NCBI GenBank assembly: GCA_028571685.1 | Contig: CM053146.1 | Location: 23,967,431 to 24,031,430 of the forward strand | DNA length: 64,000 nt | From: Heterohyrax brucei | Taxonomy: Eukaryota > Chordata > Mammalia > Hyracoidea > Procaviidae | Direction: 5' to 3' | Shown here: piece after piece, positions 10,136-21,397 of the stretch | How positions within the stretch are numbered: the first letter of the stretch is position 1 | Layout of the letters: every line of letters begins with the position of its first letter | Notes under the pieces: generated by a model | Seen by the model: the letters and a program-made list of their open reading frames with translations, nothing else | The model's database searches: none | Told to the model about the DNA's origin: nothing | Translations under genes and position numbers: made by a program

Positions 10136-11639
10136 AGTGTGGGTCATAGAATGCAGCTCCAAGGGAAAGGACTGAAGTGATTAGCAACAGGTCAGCAGTA
10201 GCATTCTAGCTCAGCAAAGCCTGGGGTTCCAGGATGCAAATTATAATCCAGAAAAGGAAGCTGAGCATTTGCCCTTTCTGGCAGCTGCCACATGGCACAA
10301 GGCAGGCCAACCTGCTGCATGGCCAGGCTAGGTAACAGTCAATCATATCAAGAGCCTGATGAGTCTGATAGAGAAGTATCCTTGCTCAAATTGGTGGCTT
10401 GCTTTTATTTTTATTTAATCTTCATTTAGAGACCACATTTCATTCACTAAGAGGTAGGAAATCAAGGAGCTGAGTAAGATCCCAGATGTGTAAAGCATGT
10501 GCAGCATTCTCCAAACTTGAAAGCTGCTTGGAAGTAGGCGGCCCTGGGTGGGCCTCACAGGACAGATGTCCAGGGAGGCTCTGTGTGAGGATCTCCACTT
10601 CATCCAAAAGATCCCTGGGAGCCAGAGTCTGCTTTAAAACATCCTCTCCTCCAAAAGTGATGCAGAGCCATCCTTTTCTGCTCTTGGCAGCAACACAAAC
10701 CTTTCACTTGGACCTGATGTACTGTGTGAAAACAGGAGTGTGCAGGCTGTTCATTCCCAGGCCTGTCAGCCCACATAGCCATGTTCCCTCAGGAACCATC
10801 AGGATGGAAGTAGTATGTTCAGTTCACCAAGCAGTACCAAGTTCCCAGTTCTCAATGCTGTAGCTCCGCTGCCTGATCTCGTCCAACTAGGGTTGGTGTG
10901 CTCCCTCTTTGAGACTGGCTGGTGTGTTCTTCTTTTTCCCTTAATACAATCAAATTCATGAAGGTTGATAGCTGCCTGTGATACACGGAGATACTGTCCC
11001 TAATGATCTACAGAATCTCCTGCTTTGTTTTAGTAAGAGAGAGACTAACCAGGATGCCAGAAAGACAACCCCCGCTGGCCTGAGCTCAATGACAGGAGAG
11101 GTGGGGCGGAGGGTTACCAACCTGGCTCTGGGTACTCAGCATGCGGAGTACTTTCACTGAATTTTATGCGGAAGATAGTGCTCAGAAAGCGCTCTGCAAT
11201 CCATATTTTTTCCAGATGTGAAGGTAAGCTGGCTCCAATATCTGCCACCCAATACATATTTGTAATGCTTTATGGCACTTACTGTTTACAAATCTGGCCT
11301 TTCCCATTGGATGGGCAGTCCCTCATGCGCCGAGGCTATATCTTACACTGAGCGTATGGTAAGCAAGTCAAAGCTTGCAGAATAAATGGGCCATGCTTGC
11401 TAATTGATTTATTAAGTGTAGCAAGGGTCAGGGTTTCCAGGGAATAGAGTTCAGTGTACATTTGTAGGACCTTCAATATTGGGGAAGGATGCTGGGCTCA
11501 TCTTCCTCTATTCTACTGTTGGTCTCCTGGGAAAAGTAAAGGAGAGTTTGACAATGCACAATTTTGATTCTAAGAGTTTGAGATCTGGTTGAAATTAAAA
11601 ACAAGGAGAGATGAGAATGAAGGGAGGTAAAATGTTTGG
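10136..11639. other. Unique sequence, no supported gene
   Basis: The longest plus-strand open frame (125 codons, 10486-10863) has no recognisable domain, and overlapping antisense frames of similar size suggest chance. No repeat is recognised with confidence. Confidence 0.4.
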
Positions 11640-11815
11640 CTCTACTGAATACCAGGCATTTCACTGGGCACTTTTGTTCCCGTGAAATCTGTGTCATTAT
11701 TTCTCTTTACAGATAAGAAGAGACAGGCTCAGAGAGTAAGCTCTCTTTAATGAAATATGCAGGATTGGTAATTAGCACTGGTCTTTCTTCCCAACTGCAA
11801 GCTCATTATTAGTGT
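11640..11815 (-). repeat. MIR relic
   Basis: Antisense MIR order: TACCAGGCATTTCACTGGGC, then TTTACAGATAAGAAGAGACA, then GGCTCAGAGAGTAAG. Strongly diverged. Confidence 0.5.
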
Positions 11816-12109
11816 CTTCTTTTTGCCATGATGCTGACCATAGAGCCACAGGGTAGGATCACCACAAGAGAAGGGCAGAGTATAGAGAGGTTGATGCTAA
11901 CCAGAGGAGCCATGGATGAGTGGGTATGTGACATACTTGGAGAGTTTGGAGAAGAAGAGAGAAAAACACGGATGTATGTACAGACGACACATTTGAGGTG
12001 ACTCCAGCTGATGGAGAATGACCTTATGTATAAGAGAATACAACATTGCCCAGTCTTGCATCCTCCTCACTAATGTCACCATGTTTAAGTCCATCCTTGT
12101 CACTATTGT
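11816..12109. other. No recognised element
   Basis: Nothing recognisable on either strand. Confidence 0.35.
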
Positions 12110-12435
12110 GCCAGTCTATCTCACCAAGGTCTCACTAACCTTCATTGGCTTCCCACTTTACCAAACATAGTGTTCTCCTCTAGGATTTGATCCCTCCTGA
12201 TAATGTGTCCTAAGCACGTGAGTAGGACAGTGTTTTGTTGTGACCTGTAAAGTTTTCACTGACTAATTTTCAGAAGTAGATTGCCAAGCCTTTCTTCCTA
12301 GTCTGTCTTAGTCTGGAAGTTGCACTGAAACCTGTCAATCATGGATGACTCTGCTGGTACTTGAAATACTAGTGGCATAGCTTCCAACATTGCAATAACA
12401 CATAAGCCATTAATTACAATACATTTACAGATGAG
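12110..12435 (-). repeat. RTE-type LINE fragment
   Basis: Antisense RTE blocks: TCCCTCCTGATAATGTGTCC (homologous to the 16.3 and 36.8 kb copies), TTTTCAGAAGTAGATTGCCA, TTCCTAGTCTGTCTTAGTCT and GAAACCTGTCAATCATGGA. Two non-adjacent parts of the RTE are joined, so the copy is internally rearranged or deleted. Confidence 0.8.
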
Positions 12436-12547
12436 TGGTAAAAAAGAAAGCCTTAGTTTCTCCTTAAGATGCAGATTGGAGCACCTTAAGGCAAAAACAG
12501 GCGATTATCACCCATGCTTATGAGGTTTCAGGAATACGTATATACTT

Positions 12548-12564
12548 AAAAATTATTCATTTTT
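12548..12564 (+). repeat. Left target-site duplication of the L1 at 12565-13260
   Basis: AAAAATTATTCATTTTT occurs here and identically at 13261-13277. Its AT-rich composition fits the L1 endonuclease target preference. Confidence 0.93.
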
Positions 12565-13260
12565 GAGGTCTCTCTGCACCCCACATTGGTGAGTGGCTTC
12601 TGGGGTCTTAAAAGTTGTTAAGCTGATGTCTGAAGGTACAGCAAATGGTCCCAACTCAGCAGGAACGGATGATCACTGAAGTCCATAAAGACATGGGGCA
12701 AAGAGAACCCAGAAGACAGAGAGACCCACGTGAGTGAGTGTCTACATTAACTCGCAACAGGAAGAACCAGATGGTGCCTGGCCACCACCAGTGATAGCCA
12801 CAATGGAGCTCACAAAGTTGAGTCTCACTGGCAACACAAGAATGAATAAGGGTGAACCCTGAGATCTCCACTAAAAGACCCACAGTTGATGGTCCAGGGG
12901 CTTCCAGGTTCCCCTGGGAACATGGCTCCTGGCCCTGTTGTTGCCCCTGTCCACAAATCATAGTGAAGGTCAACTCTTCAGACAGCAATGGATTGGACTT
13001 GGCAACGCAGAGTGACCATATCTTGTGGATACTTTACGGTTCTATACATCTATAGGATATCATCCTGCTGACTTCTTACTGGAGGAAGGGGAGTGGGGTG
13101 AGAGGAAGGGATAGGAGACTGTTGGGATGATAGGACATGTGTGCAGCAGAGAGGAGGAGTGTGCTGTCACTGGGCAGGGAGAGCAGTGGGAGCTGCATAT
13201 AGCCAAGCATGCAAATTTATATGGGAATGTACATTTTCCTTCAATCATAATAATAATAAA
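12565..13260 (+). repeat. 5'-truncated L1 (3' UTR only)
   Basis: About 700 bp that align block by block with the minus strand of the 3' UTR of the full-length L1 at 40184-40900: shared blocks include GGGGTCTTAAAAG, GACATGGGGCAAAGAGAACC, GCAATGGATTGGACTTGG, GGCAGGGAGAGCAGTGGGAG. It ends in an AATAATAATAAAA tail and is bounded by a perfect 17-bp target-site duplication. No ORF2 sequence is retained; the open frames here (for example 12656-12988) are shadows of the 3' UTR. Confidence 0.95.
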
Positions 13261-13277
13261 AAAAATTATTCATTTTT
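13261..13277 (+). repeat. Right target-site duplication of the L1 at 12565-13260
   Basis: Exact copy of the 17 bases at 12548-12564, directly after the A-rich tail. Confidence 0.93.
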
Positions 13278-13639
13278 CATCTGAAATTCAGATTTACTTC
13301 ATTTGGCAATCCTAGCATAGAATTTGTGTCTGCCACTTCATATAGTATCAAAACATTTCTGTGAAATAAGTGAATATATAAATAATTTAATAGTAGAAAG
13401 CTCAAATTTTTTAAATTGGCTATGATGAAATACCAGGAAAAATCTTTCTCTGTAGCTTTTTGGGATGAAGACAATGCCCTAGTTAAGTTCCCAAGTAAGG
13501 GATTACCTTGAGAAATCCACTTCATTTATAGGTGTGCTTCTTTTTTTAATAGAAAATGACTGGTTAAGTAAAGCCTGGAACTGTAGTTTGAGATTGCAAG
13601 TATTGTTGAACTTTGAAAAGAAAGTAAAAAAAAAAAGGA
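13278..13639. other. No recognised element
   Basis: AT-rich, with no gene or repeat visible. Confidence 0.4.
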
Positions 13640-13709
13640 TAACACCATGCACTTGGAATGGTGATAAAGCACCTTTACATATATTTCTTCATTTGAGTCT
13701 CTTAGCAAC

Positions 13710-13841
13710 TGGTTTCCAAGTGTATGAAACTTCATGGAAGCAGACTGCCACATCTTTCCTGGTGGAGCACCTGGTGTGTTTGAACCACTGACCTTTCAGT
13801 TAGCAGCCAGGCACTTTAACCACTGCATCACGAGGGTTCCT
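13710..13841 (-). repeat. AfroSINE, partial
   Basis: TTCATGGAAGCAGACTGCCA, GGTGGAGCACCTGG, GTTAGCAGCCAGGCACTTTA and ACCACTGCATCACGAGGG. The tail end is missing. Confidence 0.85.
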
Positions 13842-13865
13842 CTAAACAGCTATAAAACCAAATCA

Positions 13866-14017
13866 AACCTATTGCTGCTGAGTCGATTCTGACTTACATT
13901 TACCTCATAGGACAGGGTAGAACTGGCCCATCAGGTTTCCAAAGAGCACCTGGTGAATTCGAACTACCAACTTTTGGGTAAACAGCTGAACTCTTAACCA
14001 CTTCACCATGAGGGTTC
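13866..14017 (-). repeat. AfroSINE, near full length
   Basis: CCTATTGCTGCTGAGTCGAT, ATAGGACAGGGTAGAACTGG, TTTCCAAAGAGCACCTGG, GAATTCGAACTACC (B box on the complement) and CTTAACCACTTCACCATGAG. Confidence 0.9.
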
Positions 14018-14210
14018 CAAACAACCCTAGGAGGGAGAAAAGCAGGGCTGGTTAGCTTCGTTTTACATACAGAGAAATTTGACTGCAAGAAGCTAAATGA
14101 TTTGTTCAAGATTGCACAGTTTGGAACTGATAAAGACATATTTTGAACCCAGATTTTCTAGCTCCAAAGCCAAAATGCTTTCCACTATATCACATTACCT
14201 CCATAAATAT

Positions 14211-16079
14211 GAAATGCAACTATATTCACCAAGCACAGACTTTTACTCAAGTTATAGAGAATCACATGTGTAAACAGAGGTATAATCCACGCTTTTGGTA
14301 ATTACCCTTTCTAACCATGGCCATCAGCCAACCCTTGTTCCTTGGCTATGAGAGCTCTGGGATCAAGGGGTTCATTCCTTTAAATATTTTGTGTTCTTTG
14401 TCTTTTTGATATAAAAGACAATCATTTTAACATTCAATCAGTTTCAAAGACATTTATTTCCAACAGTTGGCTCAGCAAGAAACCCAGAAACCCAAGGCAG
14501 AGTCTGAATTTGGGCTTCAAAATCTGTTTCCAAGTATTAATTTTGAGTGGAAACAATTTTGGTTGAATTTGGGGATTATAAATATCCCCCTAGAGTTTTT
14601 TCAGCTCTTGGCTGCCTGTCTCTAAGTTTCACTGGTTTCAACCTAGGGGGTTGTTAGATTAGAAGTAGACAGCTTTGGCATGTGGTTACTCCAAACGCCT
14701 GTAACCGTCTTTAAAACATGATCTAGAAATGTTGATATTATAAATGACTATTTTCCAAAATAAAGTTTGCAAGAGTTGAAAGTGGAGTCAGATGCCAAAA
14801 AGCCTTCGAAGGGGGATTTCCATTCAGCGAGATCTGGTTACCTATTTCATAACAAAGAAGAAAGAAAAAATCTTGGGGCTGCAATTCATACACTTTTGGA
14901 CCTCAAACAATGGGCTCAGTGGGGACACTCAATTTATAACTCTTTGGAGGCACTAACTTTACCCACCAGTGCAGGAGCCGTGGATAATTTTAGACAGACA
15001 GGCACTGAAAAAAATTCCTACGATATTAAGGGGCACCAAAAGTCATTTACAGTGGGGTGATGTTTCATTTGGAATAAATAACACAACAGGAGAAGCAGTG
15101 CCTACAAACCCCTATGGTAATCTTATACCAAGAGGGGGATTACTTAAGGAAAAATCAAAGTATGTCTTTAAGTCAGTTATGGCTTTGTAAGCCAAAGTTT
15201 TAAACTCAAGCCCATCATCATGAAAATATTATCACTTTAAAACCACGATTTTTTGCATTTTCCTAAGAGGGCGTTAGGCTTTGAGAACAGGTCTTTGTAT
15301 ATAAACTCAACTGGCATCTGCGAGGAAATGGTTTTATTACTGTTTTGTGAAGTCCACAGTTTCATGTTTACTGTGCCCTGGTCTTCGAGTGCTTTCCTCT
15401 TGAGCTTTGTTAGAGCCTCACCACTGCAAGGGTTCATGGTTGTTAAAGTTCATTACTCAGGGTGGAGTGAGGAGAGGCAGACAACTGAGGCTTGGTCTTG
15501 GTAACTGAGGGTACCATGGAGGCCAGGCAGGAGCAAATGTTGAAACCCAGAAAACTAAAGCTATCCTGCTATCCAAATGGAGAGAGAAAAACTGAATAGA
15601 AGAAACAAAGCCAAAAGAAATTGTCAGAAGGATAATGCAATGGAGTGTCAGACAAAAGACACGATGACAATAAGGTGTTACCAGCTGACCACTGCGAATA
15701 TAGCGGAAGTGGTATTTCTTACATCAAAGTTCCCTGAGAAACAGTCTCTGAGAAGGCATTTTGCATATAAGGAATTGAATGAGAAATGAAGGAAGCAGGT
15801 GGGGCAGAGGGAAGAGCAGAAATGCAATGGAGTCCCAACAGACGCCTCAGCAGATCCTGGGCGTTTTGAGAGCTAGAATGGCCCTTCAGAGCTATCCCTT
15901 CTTGATGCAAGAGACCAGTCATTCATAATCCCCACCAACCAACCACTGAGGACGGCTGCCCCAGTAGGGGACGTGACCTTGGGTAAAACGGCTCTCTTTG
16001 ACTCAGGGTTATCAGCTGCTATCATCCTCAGCAACTGGGTAAATGAGCGCCTACATCACCAAGAGGGCTTTGGATGATC
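14211..16079. other. Unique sequence, no supported gene
   Basis: Open frames such as 14767-15060 (97 codons) and 15253-15504 have no recognised domain. No interspersed repeat is recognised. This is one of the longer repeat-free stretches, so part of it could be old single-copy conserved sequence. Confidence 0.4.
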
Positions 16080-16730
16080 CATCATGTCGTCATGTTGTTG
16101 TTGCTAGGTGCTGTCGAGTTGGTTCCAATTAAGAGCAACTCGATGTACAACAGAACAAAACTGCCACGTCTGGTCCCATCCTCACAATCATTGCTGTGCT
16201 TATTCCCATTATTGAAGTCATTCTATCAATACATCTATTCTGGAATCTTTCTCTCTTCCTCTGATCTTCTACTTTCCCAAGCATAATGTACATCTCCAGG
16301 GGCAAGTCTCTCCTGTTAACATGTCCAAAGTACATGAGATGAAGTCTTACCATACTTACCTCTAAGGAACTTTCTTACTGTACTTCTTCTAAGACAAATT
16401 TGTTCATTTTCCTGGAAGTCCATAGTTCATTCAATATTCTTCACCAACATCGTTATTCAAATGCATCAGTTCTTTGGTCTTTCTTACTTATGTCCAACTT
16501 TCATATACATGTGAGATGACTGAAAATACTATGACCTGAATCAGGTACACCTCAGTCGTCAGTGCGACATCTTCAATTTTTAACACTTGAAAGAAATCTC
16601 TTGTAGCAGATTTGCCCACTGCAGCATGGTCTGTGCTTTCTTAACTGCCACTTGCAATGAGCACTGATTGTGGATCTAAGTGAAATGAAATCCTTGACGA
16701 CTTCAGTCTACCACTCATTTTTCAGTTTGT
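16080..16730 (-). repeat. RTE-clade LINE fragment, C-terminal coding region and 3' tail
   Basis: The left edge GTTGTTGTTGCTAGGTGCTG is the complement of the RTE 3' tail. The minus-strand frame at 16129-16353 encodes a segment with YFGHVNRRDLPLE and MLGKVEDQRKRERFQNRC, matching the post-reverse-transcriptase C-terminal region of BovB/RTE-type ORFs (consensus pattern FGH..RR...L..MLGK.EG.R.RGR). Stops and frameshifts break the frame, so it is a dead fragment. A homologous fragment lies at 36600-37180. Confidence 0.88.
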
Positions 16731-16814
16731 TGTACTGTAGTGGACCGCATGCAGCTGTGATGACAGAAGCTGTGCCACTAGTATTTCAAAAGCCAACAGG
16801 GTCACCCATGGTGG

Positions 16815-17285
16815 ACAGGTTTCAGCACAGCTTCCAGGCTAATACAGGAGAAGAAGGACCTGGTAATATAGTTGTAAAAATCTGGGTGGCAAGAACCTTC
16901 TGGCTGGCAGTCGAACATTATCTGATTTGGGGTAGAAGATGAAACCCTCAAGCTGGAAAGTTCTCAAAATGAAACTGGGGAAGAACTGCCTTCTCAAAGT
17001 AGTCAACTTAACGACATGGGTGGATTCAAGTTTTGGGGGTCCTTCAGTTGCTGATGTGGCACAACTCAAAATGGAAGAAACAAGTACATTCATTAATAAT
17101 CAGAACATGGAATGTATGAAGTATGAATTTATGAAAATAGGAAGTTATTAAAAACAGGATGGAACACTTGAAGATAGATATCCTATGCTTCTGAACCACA
17201 GTGGACTGCTGATATCAGCCATTTATAATCAGACAGTCACATGTCCTACTACTATGCTGGGAATAACAAAAAAATTGAACAGTAG
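16815..17285 (+). repeat. RTE-type LINE, 5' region
   Basis: Sense-strand blocks I associate with the 5' part of the afrotherian RTE: CAGCTTCCAGGCTAATACAG, GGCTGGCAGTCGAACATTAT, GCCTTCTCAAAGTAGTCAAC, CAGAACATGGAATGTATGAA and TACTATGCTGGGAATAACA. The last two lie in the endonuclease-domain coding start. Opposite orientation to the adjacent 16080-16730 fragment. Confidence 0.8.
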
Positions 17286-17289
17286 TAGC

Positions 17290-17929
17290 ACCTACTGTAC
17301 AGGGCTACACCTTTGGTCTGATTTCACTGGCCACCAATGACCCACGTCTTTGTGTCTGTTTGAAGGGCACAGAGCAAGGCGGACATCCCAGAAAAAAATG
17401 GAGAATTCCACCAAAAGATTGAACCTTCCATATACTTTTGGATGCGTGCATAGTCTCTAATGCTATCTCCCGGGATCCCTAAATGATTATTTCTTCTAAA
17501 GAAATCTAGGTAAACTGTATAAGCTAAATGTAATCTGGCAAAAAAATAATTCTGGATGTTTTATTCTAGTTAAAATAAAACTACTGATTAATAGCCAAAA
17601 CAGTAGAGAACGATTAATAACAATGAATCAAGAATCTCGTCTTATGTCTTGCTTTTAGGTTTAAGCTCTAGAAAATTAGCAGTTGCGAACAGGCCTCTTC
17701 ACAGTCTATGTATCAAAATCCCTACTTATTTATGAAAATGTAAATTGGTTGCATATTCTCATGGCAACAGTCATCAACTAAGTAGAATGCTTATTTAAAT
17801 GTTTTAAATATTTTGACAACAAAAGTGTAATTCTTTTTAAAATTGTAAACCCAGTCTCTAGTTTTTTCTGACTCATCTTCATTCTGATCTAGTTTTCTTT
17901 TTACTTTAGCATTTACCACCTTCTCACAT
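17290..17929. other. No recognised element
   Basis: AT-rich unique sequence, with no gene visible. Confidence 0.4.
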
Positions 17930-18260
17930 GCTGCTGCTGTTGTTAGGTGCTGTTAAATCAACTGCAGACTCTTAGCAACCTCATGCAGAATGAAATGAAA
18001 TGCTACCCAGTTCTGTGCCATCCCAGTGACTGGTTGCAGCCTGGACTATTGTGATTTTCTTTGGCTGATTTTCAAAAGTAGACGGTCAGGTCTTTCTTCC
18101 TAGCCTCTCTTAGCCTGAAAGCTCAACTGAAACCTCTTGAGAATTATAACAACATTCAAGCCTCCAATGGAGATGAGTGGTGGCTGTGGATGAAGTGCAT
18201 TGGCTAGGAATGAAATCTGAGTCTCCCACGTAGAAGTTAAGAATTCTACCATTCACTACT
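17930..18260 (-). repeat. RTE 3'-tail-derived repeat
   Basis: Left edge GCTGTTGTTAGGTGCTGTTA is the complement of the RTE tail. Then GAATGAAATGAAATGCTACC, TTTTCAAAAGTAGACGGTCA, TTCCTAGCCTCTCTTAGCCT, and GAGATGAGTGGTGGCTGTGG. Same block order as 61372-61760 and 59385-59740. Confidence 0.75.
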
Positions 18261-18299
18261 CTCTTATTCAGCTATTTTTTATGATTTGTCTCTCTAGCA

Positions 18300-18415
18300 C
18301 TGTAAGCGTCACAAAGGCAGGGATTTGTGTATATTTGTTTATTGATGTGTATGAAGTACCAAGAGCATTGCCTGACACGCAGCTGGCACTCAGTTAATAG
18401 TCACTGAATGATTTT
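18300..18415 (+). repeat. L2 3'-end relic
   Basis: GGCAGGGATTTGTGTATA, CATTGCCTGACACGCAGCTG, CACTCAGTTAATAGTCACTG and AATGATT follow the L2 terminal consensus order. Confidence 0.55.
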
Positions 18416-19087
18416 TTAAAAATGAACTCTCCATGAAGTTTTCAAACATGTTTAGGATGCGTTGCTGCGTCTTCAGTCAGACACTTTGTAGATCTCAGCC
18501 CAATCGAAGTTGTTCTTAAACAGATGATTCATCACATTTCTCCAGCTCTTCTTCAAGGCAGAGGGGTCTGAAAGCCCCTGTCCTTGTGTTGACAACATAC
18601 CATTAGTGCTGCCTGGGACAATTCTGATGAGCCTAGCCTATCTGTCAAAATCGTGTTCCCTCATAGCCATTGTCTTCTGACCCCAGCTTTAAGTGCATGC
18701 TCAGCCTCATTATGATCTGAAAGGGAGGCATGGTCCCCTTTTGGGCTGGCAATTGATATCTTCTGGATATCAATTGGCTGGAAATTGATACCTTCCATAT
18801 ATGCTGCCTCCTAACTCCCACTGTTATGAGTATGTCTCTAATATTTGATCAGCTGAGGCCACCAGATCTCATGGCCCTGGACTAGCAGATCCTACCAAAT
18901 GAAAGGTGCTTCTTTGCTTCCTTCTGAGCAGCAGTATAAAATTTTACCAGAGAGTCCAGGACCTATACGTACTCTCTTATCAAATGTCTCCACCAGAGCG
19001 TTCTATACTTTAGGAAAAGAAAATTCAGTGACTCTCCAAACCAACTAGCCAGTTGTGAAAAGAGAACACCTATGAGCCATGGCAGAA
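18416..19087. other. No recognised element
   Basis: Unique sequence. A local direct repetition of GATATCTTCTGGATATCAATTGGCTGG-like sequence lies at about 18757-18790 (two near copies of ATTGATA with CTTC). Confidence 0.35.
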
Positions 19088-19310
19088 TCTTGGGGGCTGC
19101 AAACAGTTCCCACTGAAATGTTGGTGGAGACTACAAGGGTGGTGGTTCAGACTCACTCGGAGGCACTGCGGAAGAAAGACCGTGCGAGCTACTTTCAGAG
19201 AATCAGCCGTTGCAGCCCCCGTGGACCACCAAAGCAGCTGCCACTGAGGGCACTCCCGCTAGGACTCGTAGAGACCCTGGGGGGGGGGAGGGTACAATTC
19301 TGCTGCACAG
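19088..19310 (+). repeat. AfroSINE, long subtype, diverged
   Basis: TTGGGGGCTGCAAACAGTTC head, GGTGGTTCAGACTCACTCGG at the B box, GGAAGAAAGACCGTGCGAGC and ACTTTCAGAGAATCAGCCGT. The rest is degraded, with a G9 tract near 19279-19287. Confidence 0.65.
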
Positions 19311-19929
19311 GGTCTTCAAATGTTTATTTTTATCTTTTCTTGACTTGGCAGATCATTTGACTCAAAATGGAAAGAAAACCACAGGCGCTGTAGGTAGAAT
19401 AATATTTCAGGCATAATCTGAAAAAAAAAACTGGTTTAGAGATATTTAAAAGCATAGAGGCACAATTTGAGGGCTTGTGATTACACTGGGGTTTACAAAT
19501 TTTACAACAAAAGATAAACATTTGTTTAAGTCAACCTGTGTGCCTACTGTGGAGATAGGAAACTGGGGAAGATGCTGACAATGCAAACAAGGCCAAAAGG
19601 TGTGGAATTTAAGCACATTATCACTCACTGTCAGATGCTAATGACTCTCATCAAGGTGGAAGAGATTGGTTGAAACACAAAAATGATTATCCTTGGCAAG
19701 AGATACACAAGTGAGACCTTAGCCAATTATGTGGGCTCTTGTTTTTCCTGACAATACTCCTCATTAGTTTTGGGCTGTGATGTACCAATAAGACTAGCGA
19801 TGAACGCAGCTCAAACAACATTTCTAAGCAAGCATACATGTTTCCCAACATATCCAATCACAGCACACGAAGTGACACGTTGTGGAAACTTCCTGATCTG
19901 GAAGCAAACGAGTCCAAAAACTTAACCAA
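19311..19929. other. No recognised element
   Basis: Repeat-free sequence leading into the candidate conserved block. No supported gene. Confidence 0.4.
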
Positions 19930-20770
19930 GAAGTAAATGTAATAAGCTATTTATAAAAGATTCCCTAGAAATCTTTTCACCTTTAAAATAAATAAATAAA
20001 CAAAGAAGGTTAATCTAATTTACTCCTAGTATTTATCATCTATGGAGTTGTTCAGATAATGAATACAATAAAATTGAATGTACTGTCATCTTTAGTGGGA
20101 TGAAGGTTGCGTTCACAAGCTCTGCTTGTTTTAATAGGTTTATTGTGCAGTTGTAGACATGTGCTATGCGTTGGATGGATATGCTTTGAATGTTTTTATA
20201 ATTGTGGATAGTATAAAAGTCATTTTCTGTTAGATTGCACAAATCCATTACATTAGGAGAAGGATACGTTATTGTAACAGGATTAATGTGCAACACATAA
20301 ACATAATCAGTAATATTCTGTTTGATAAATTATCTCATTTTAATCGGAATGTAAAGAGATTTGGGGATAGTTTCTCCTTTGATTTGCATAATTGTGTTAC
20401 AGACAGGCAAATTGCATTATATTCTTCATTAACAATAGATGGCTTGTATAACTATTGTATTTTTGAAGGCACTGCTTTTACATTCATCCTGCAATTTGTC
20501 ATTTTCTGACTTTGCTGGGGAGCTTAGTTGGGAGAGAATAGAACTTAAAAAGATTACTTGATTTTCGCTGAGTCCAGTAATATCTTGGCATCCAATTGCA
20601 CTGTGGTTATGCTATTGTTTGTCTTAACAAATTGCAACCCAACGGCAAAGAACTTCTTTTAAAAATCTTCTAATTTGAGGACAATTCAGTCCTTATAGAT
20701 TTTCACAACGGAATGTCAGCCCCTCTAACGAACTCCACATTTAAAAATATAAATTAAAATTAAATTAGAA
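19930..20770. promoter_or_regulatory. Candidate conserved noncoding element (enhancer-like)
   Basis: About 840 bp without any recognised repeat, in a window where most other stretches are interrupted every 1-2 kb. It is AT-rich but not simple sequence, and it carries many motifs typical of vertebrate developmental enhancers: a perfect POU octamer ATTTGCAT at 20382-20389, a SOX-type AACAATAG at 20431-20438, and several TAAT-core homeodomain sites (for example GATTAATGTG near 20281). Neither strand has a long reading frame (maximum 86 codons, Ile/Asn-rich). Conservation is inferred from texture alone and was not measured. Confidence 0.35.
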
Positions 20771-21319
20771 TCATACAATTGATTTTGTTTTCACCATGGC
20801 AAATACTCTCTCTGAAAGAACTTCCCACTTGCTCACTCCCGCCCGGCAACAGCTAACAAGTTGCTTTATACACTGGTTTCTTTTCAGGGACTTGCTGTGT
20901 TTACAGTCACTCAACAGCCACCATAAGCTCCCTTCAGGATACTCAGCTAATGATGGCTGTCAACAGCCCCTAAACAGTGCAGCAGAGAGCTCCACAGTCT
21001 TCGGATGGGCCTGGAAGCTGAAGATTGCAGGGCCTGGAAAAGACTAACGAGCTTCTTGTGCTATCCTCTTAGGCCAGCCTGTTCCCCCTGTGCTCCTTCC
21101 CTACACGCATTTCACAGTGACACTGAGAAGGGCCCTTGAGTAGGGTGTCACGTTCAGCCCACATCTCTCTTCTAACCCGTGGTCTGTCACATAGCAAGAG
21201 CAGCATGCAACAGTGGAATACATAAATGAATAGATGGGTGGATAGATGAAGTCTATCAATATTTCCAACATTTCTGGATGAAAAAAATGGAAGAAGGAAT
21301 ATTTTCATCCTCAAAGCAA
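20771..21319. other. No recognised element
   Basis: Single-copy-looking sequence. An 83-codon frame at 20796-21047 has no recognised domain. A degraded L2-like segment may lie at 21180-21240. Confidence 0.35.
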
Positions 21320-21366
21320 GTCAGAGTCTACCTGACGGCACTGAGTTTTGTTTTTCTTTTTTTGGT
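21320..21366 (+). repeat. AfroSINE tail remnant
   Basis: CTGACGGCACTGAGTTTTG followed by a T-rich stretch matches the SINE 3' end only (consensus GACGGCAGTGGGTTTG). Confidence 0.5.
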
Positions 21367-21397
21367 TCAGTATCACCTCCTCAAAACAAAAAAACAA

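Larger units (their letters stand above)
13640..14210 (-). repeat. MIR split by two AfroSINEs
   Basis: Left part 13640-13709 (AAAGCACCTTTACATATATT, then CTTCATTTGAGTCTCTTAGC) and right part about 14018-14210 (AACAACCCTAGGAGGGAG, GTTTTACATACAGAGAAA, GAACCCAGATTTTCTAGC) together make one antisense MIR. The interruption is the SINE pair at 13710-14017. Confidence 0.65.

Noticed and set aside
10486-10863. 125-codon plus-strand open frame
   Set aside because: Composition shows no domain and there is an equally open antisense frame. Nothing indicates an exon.
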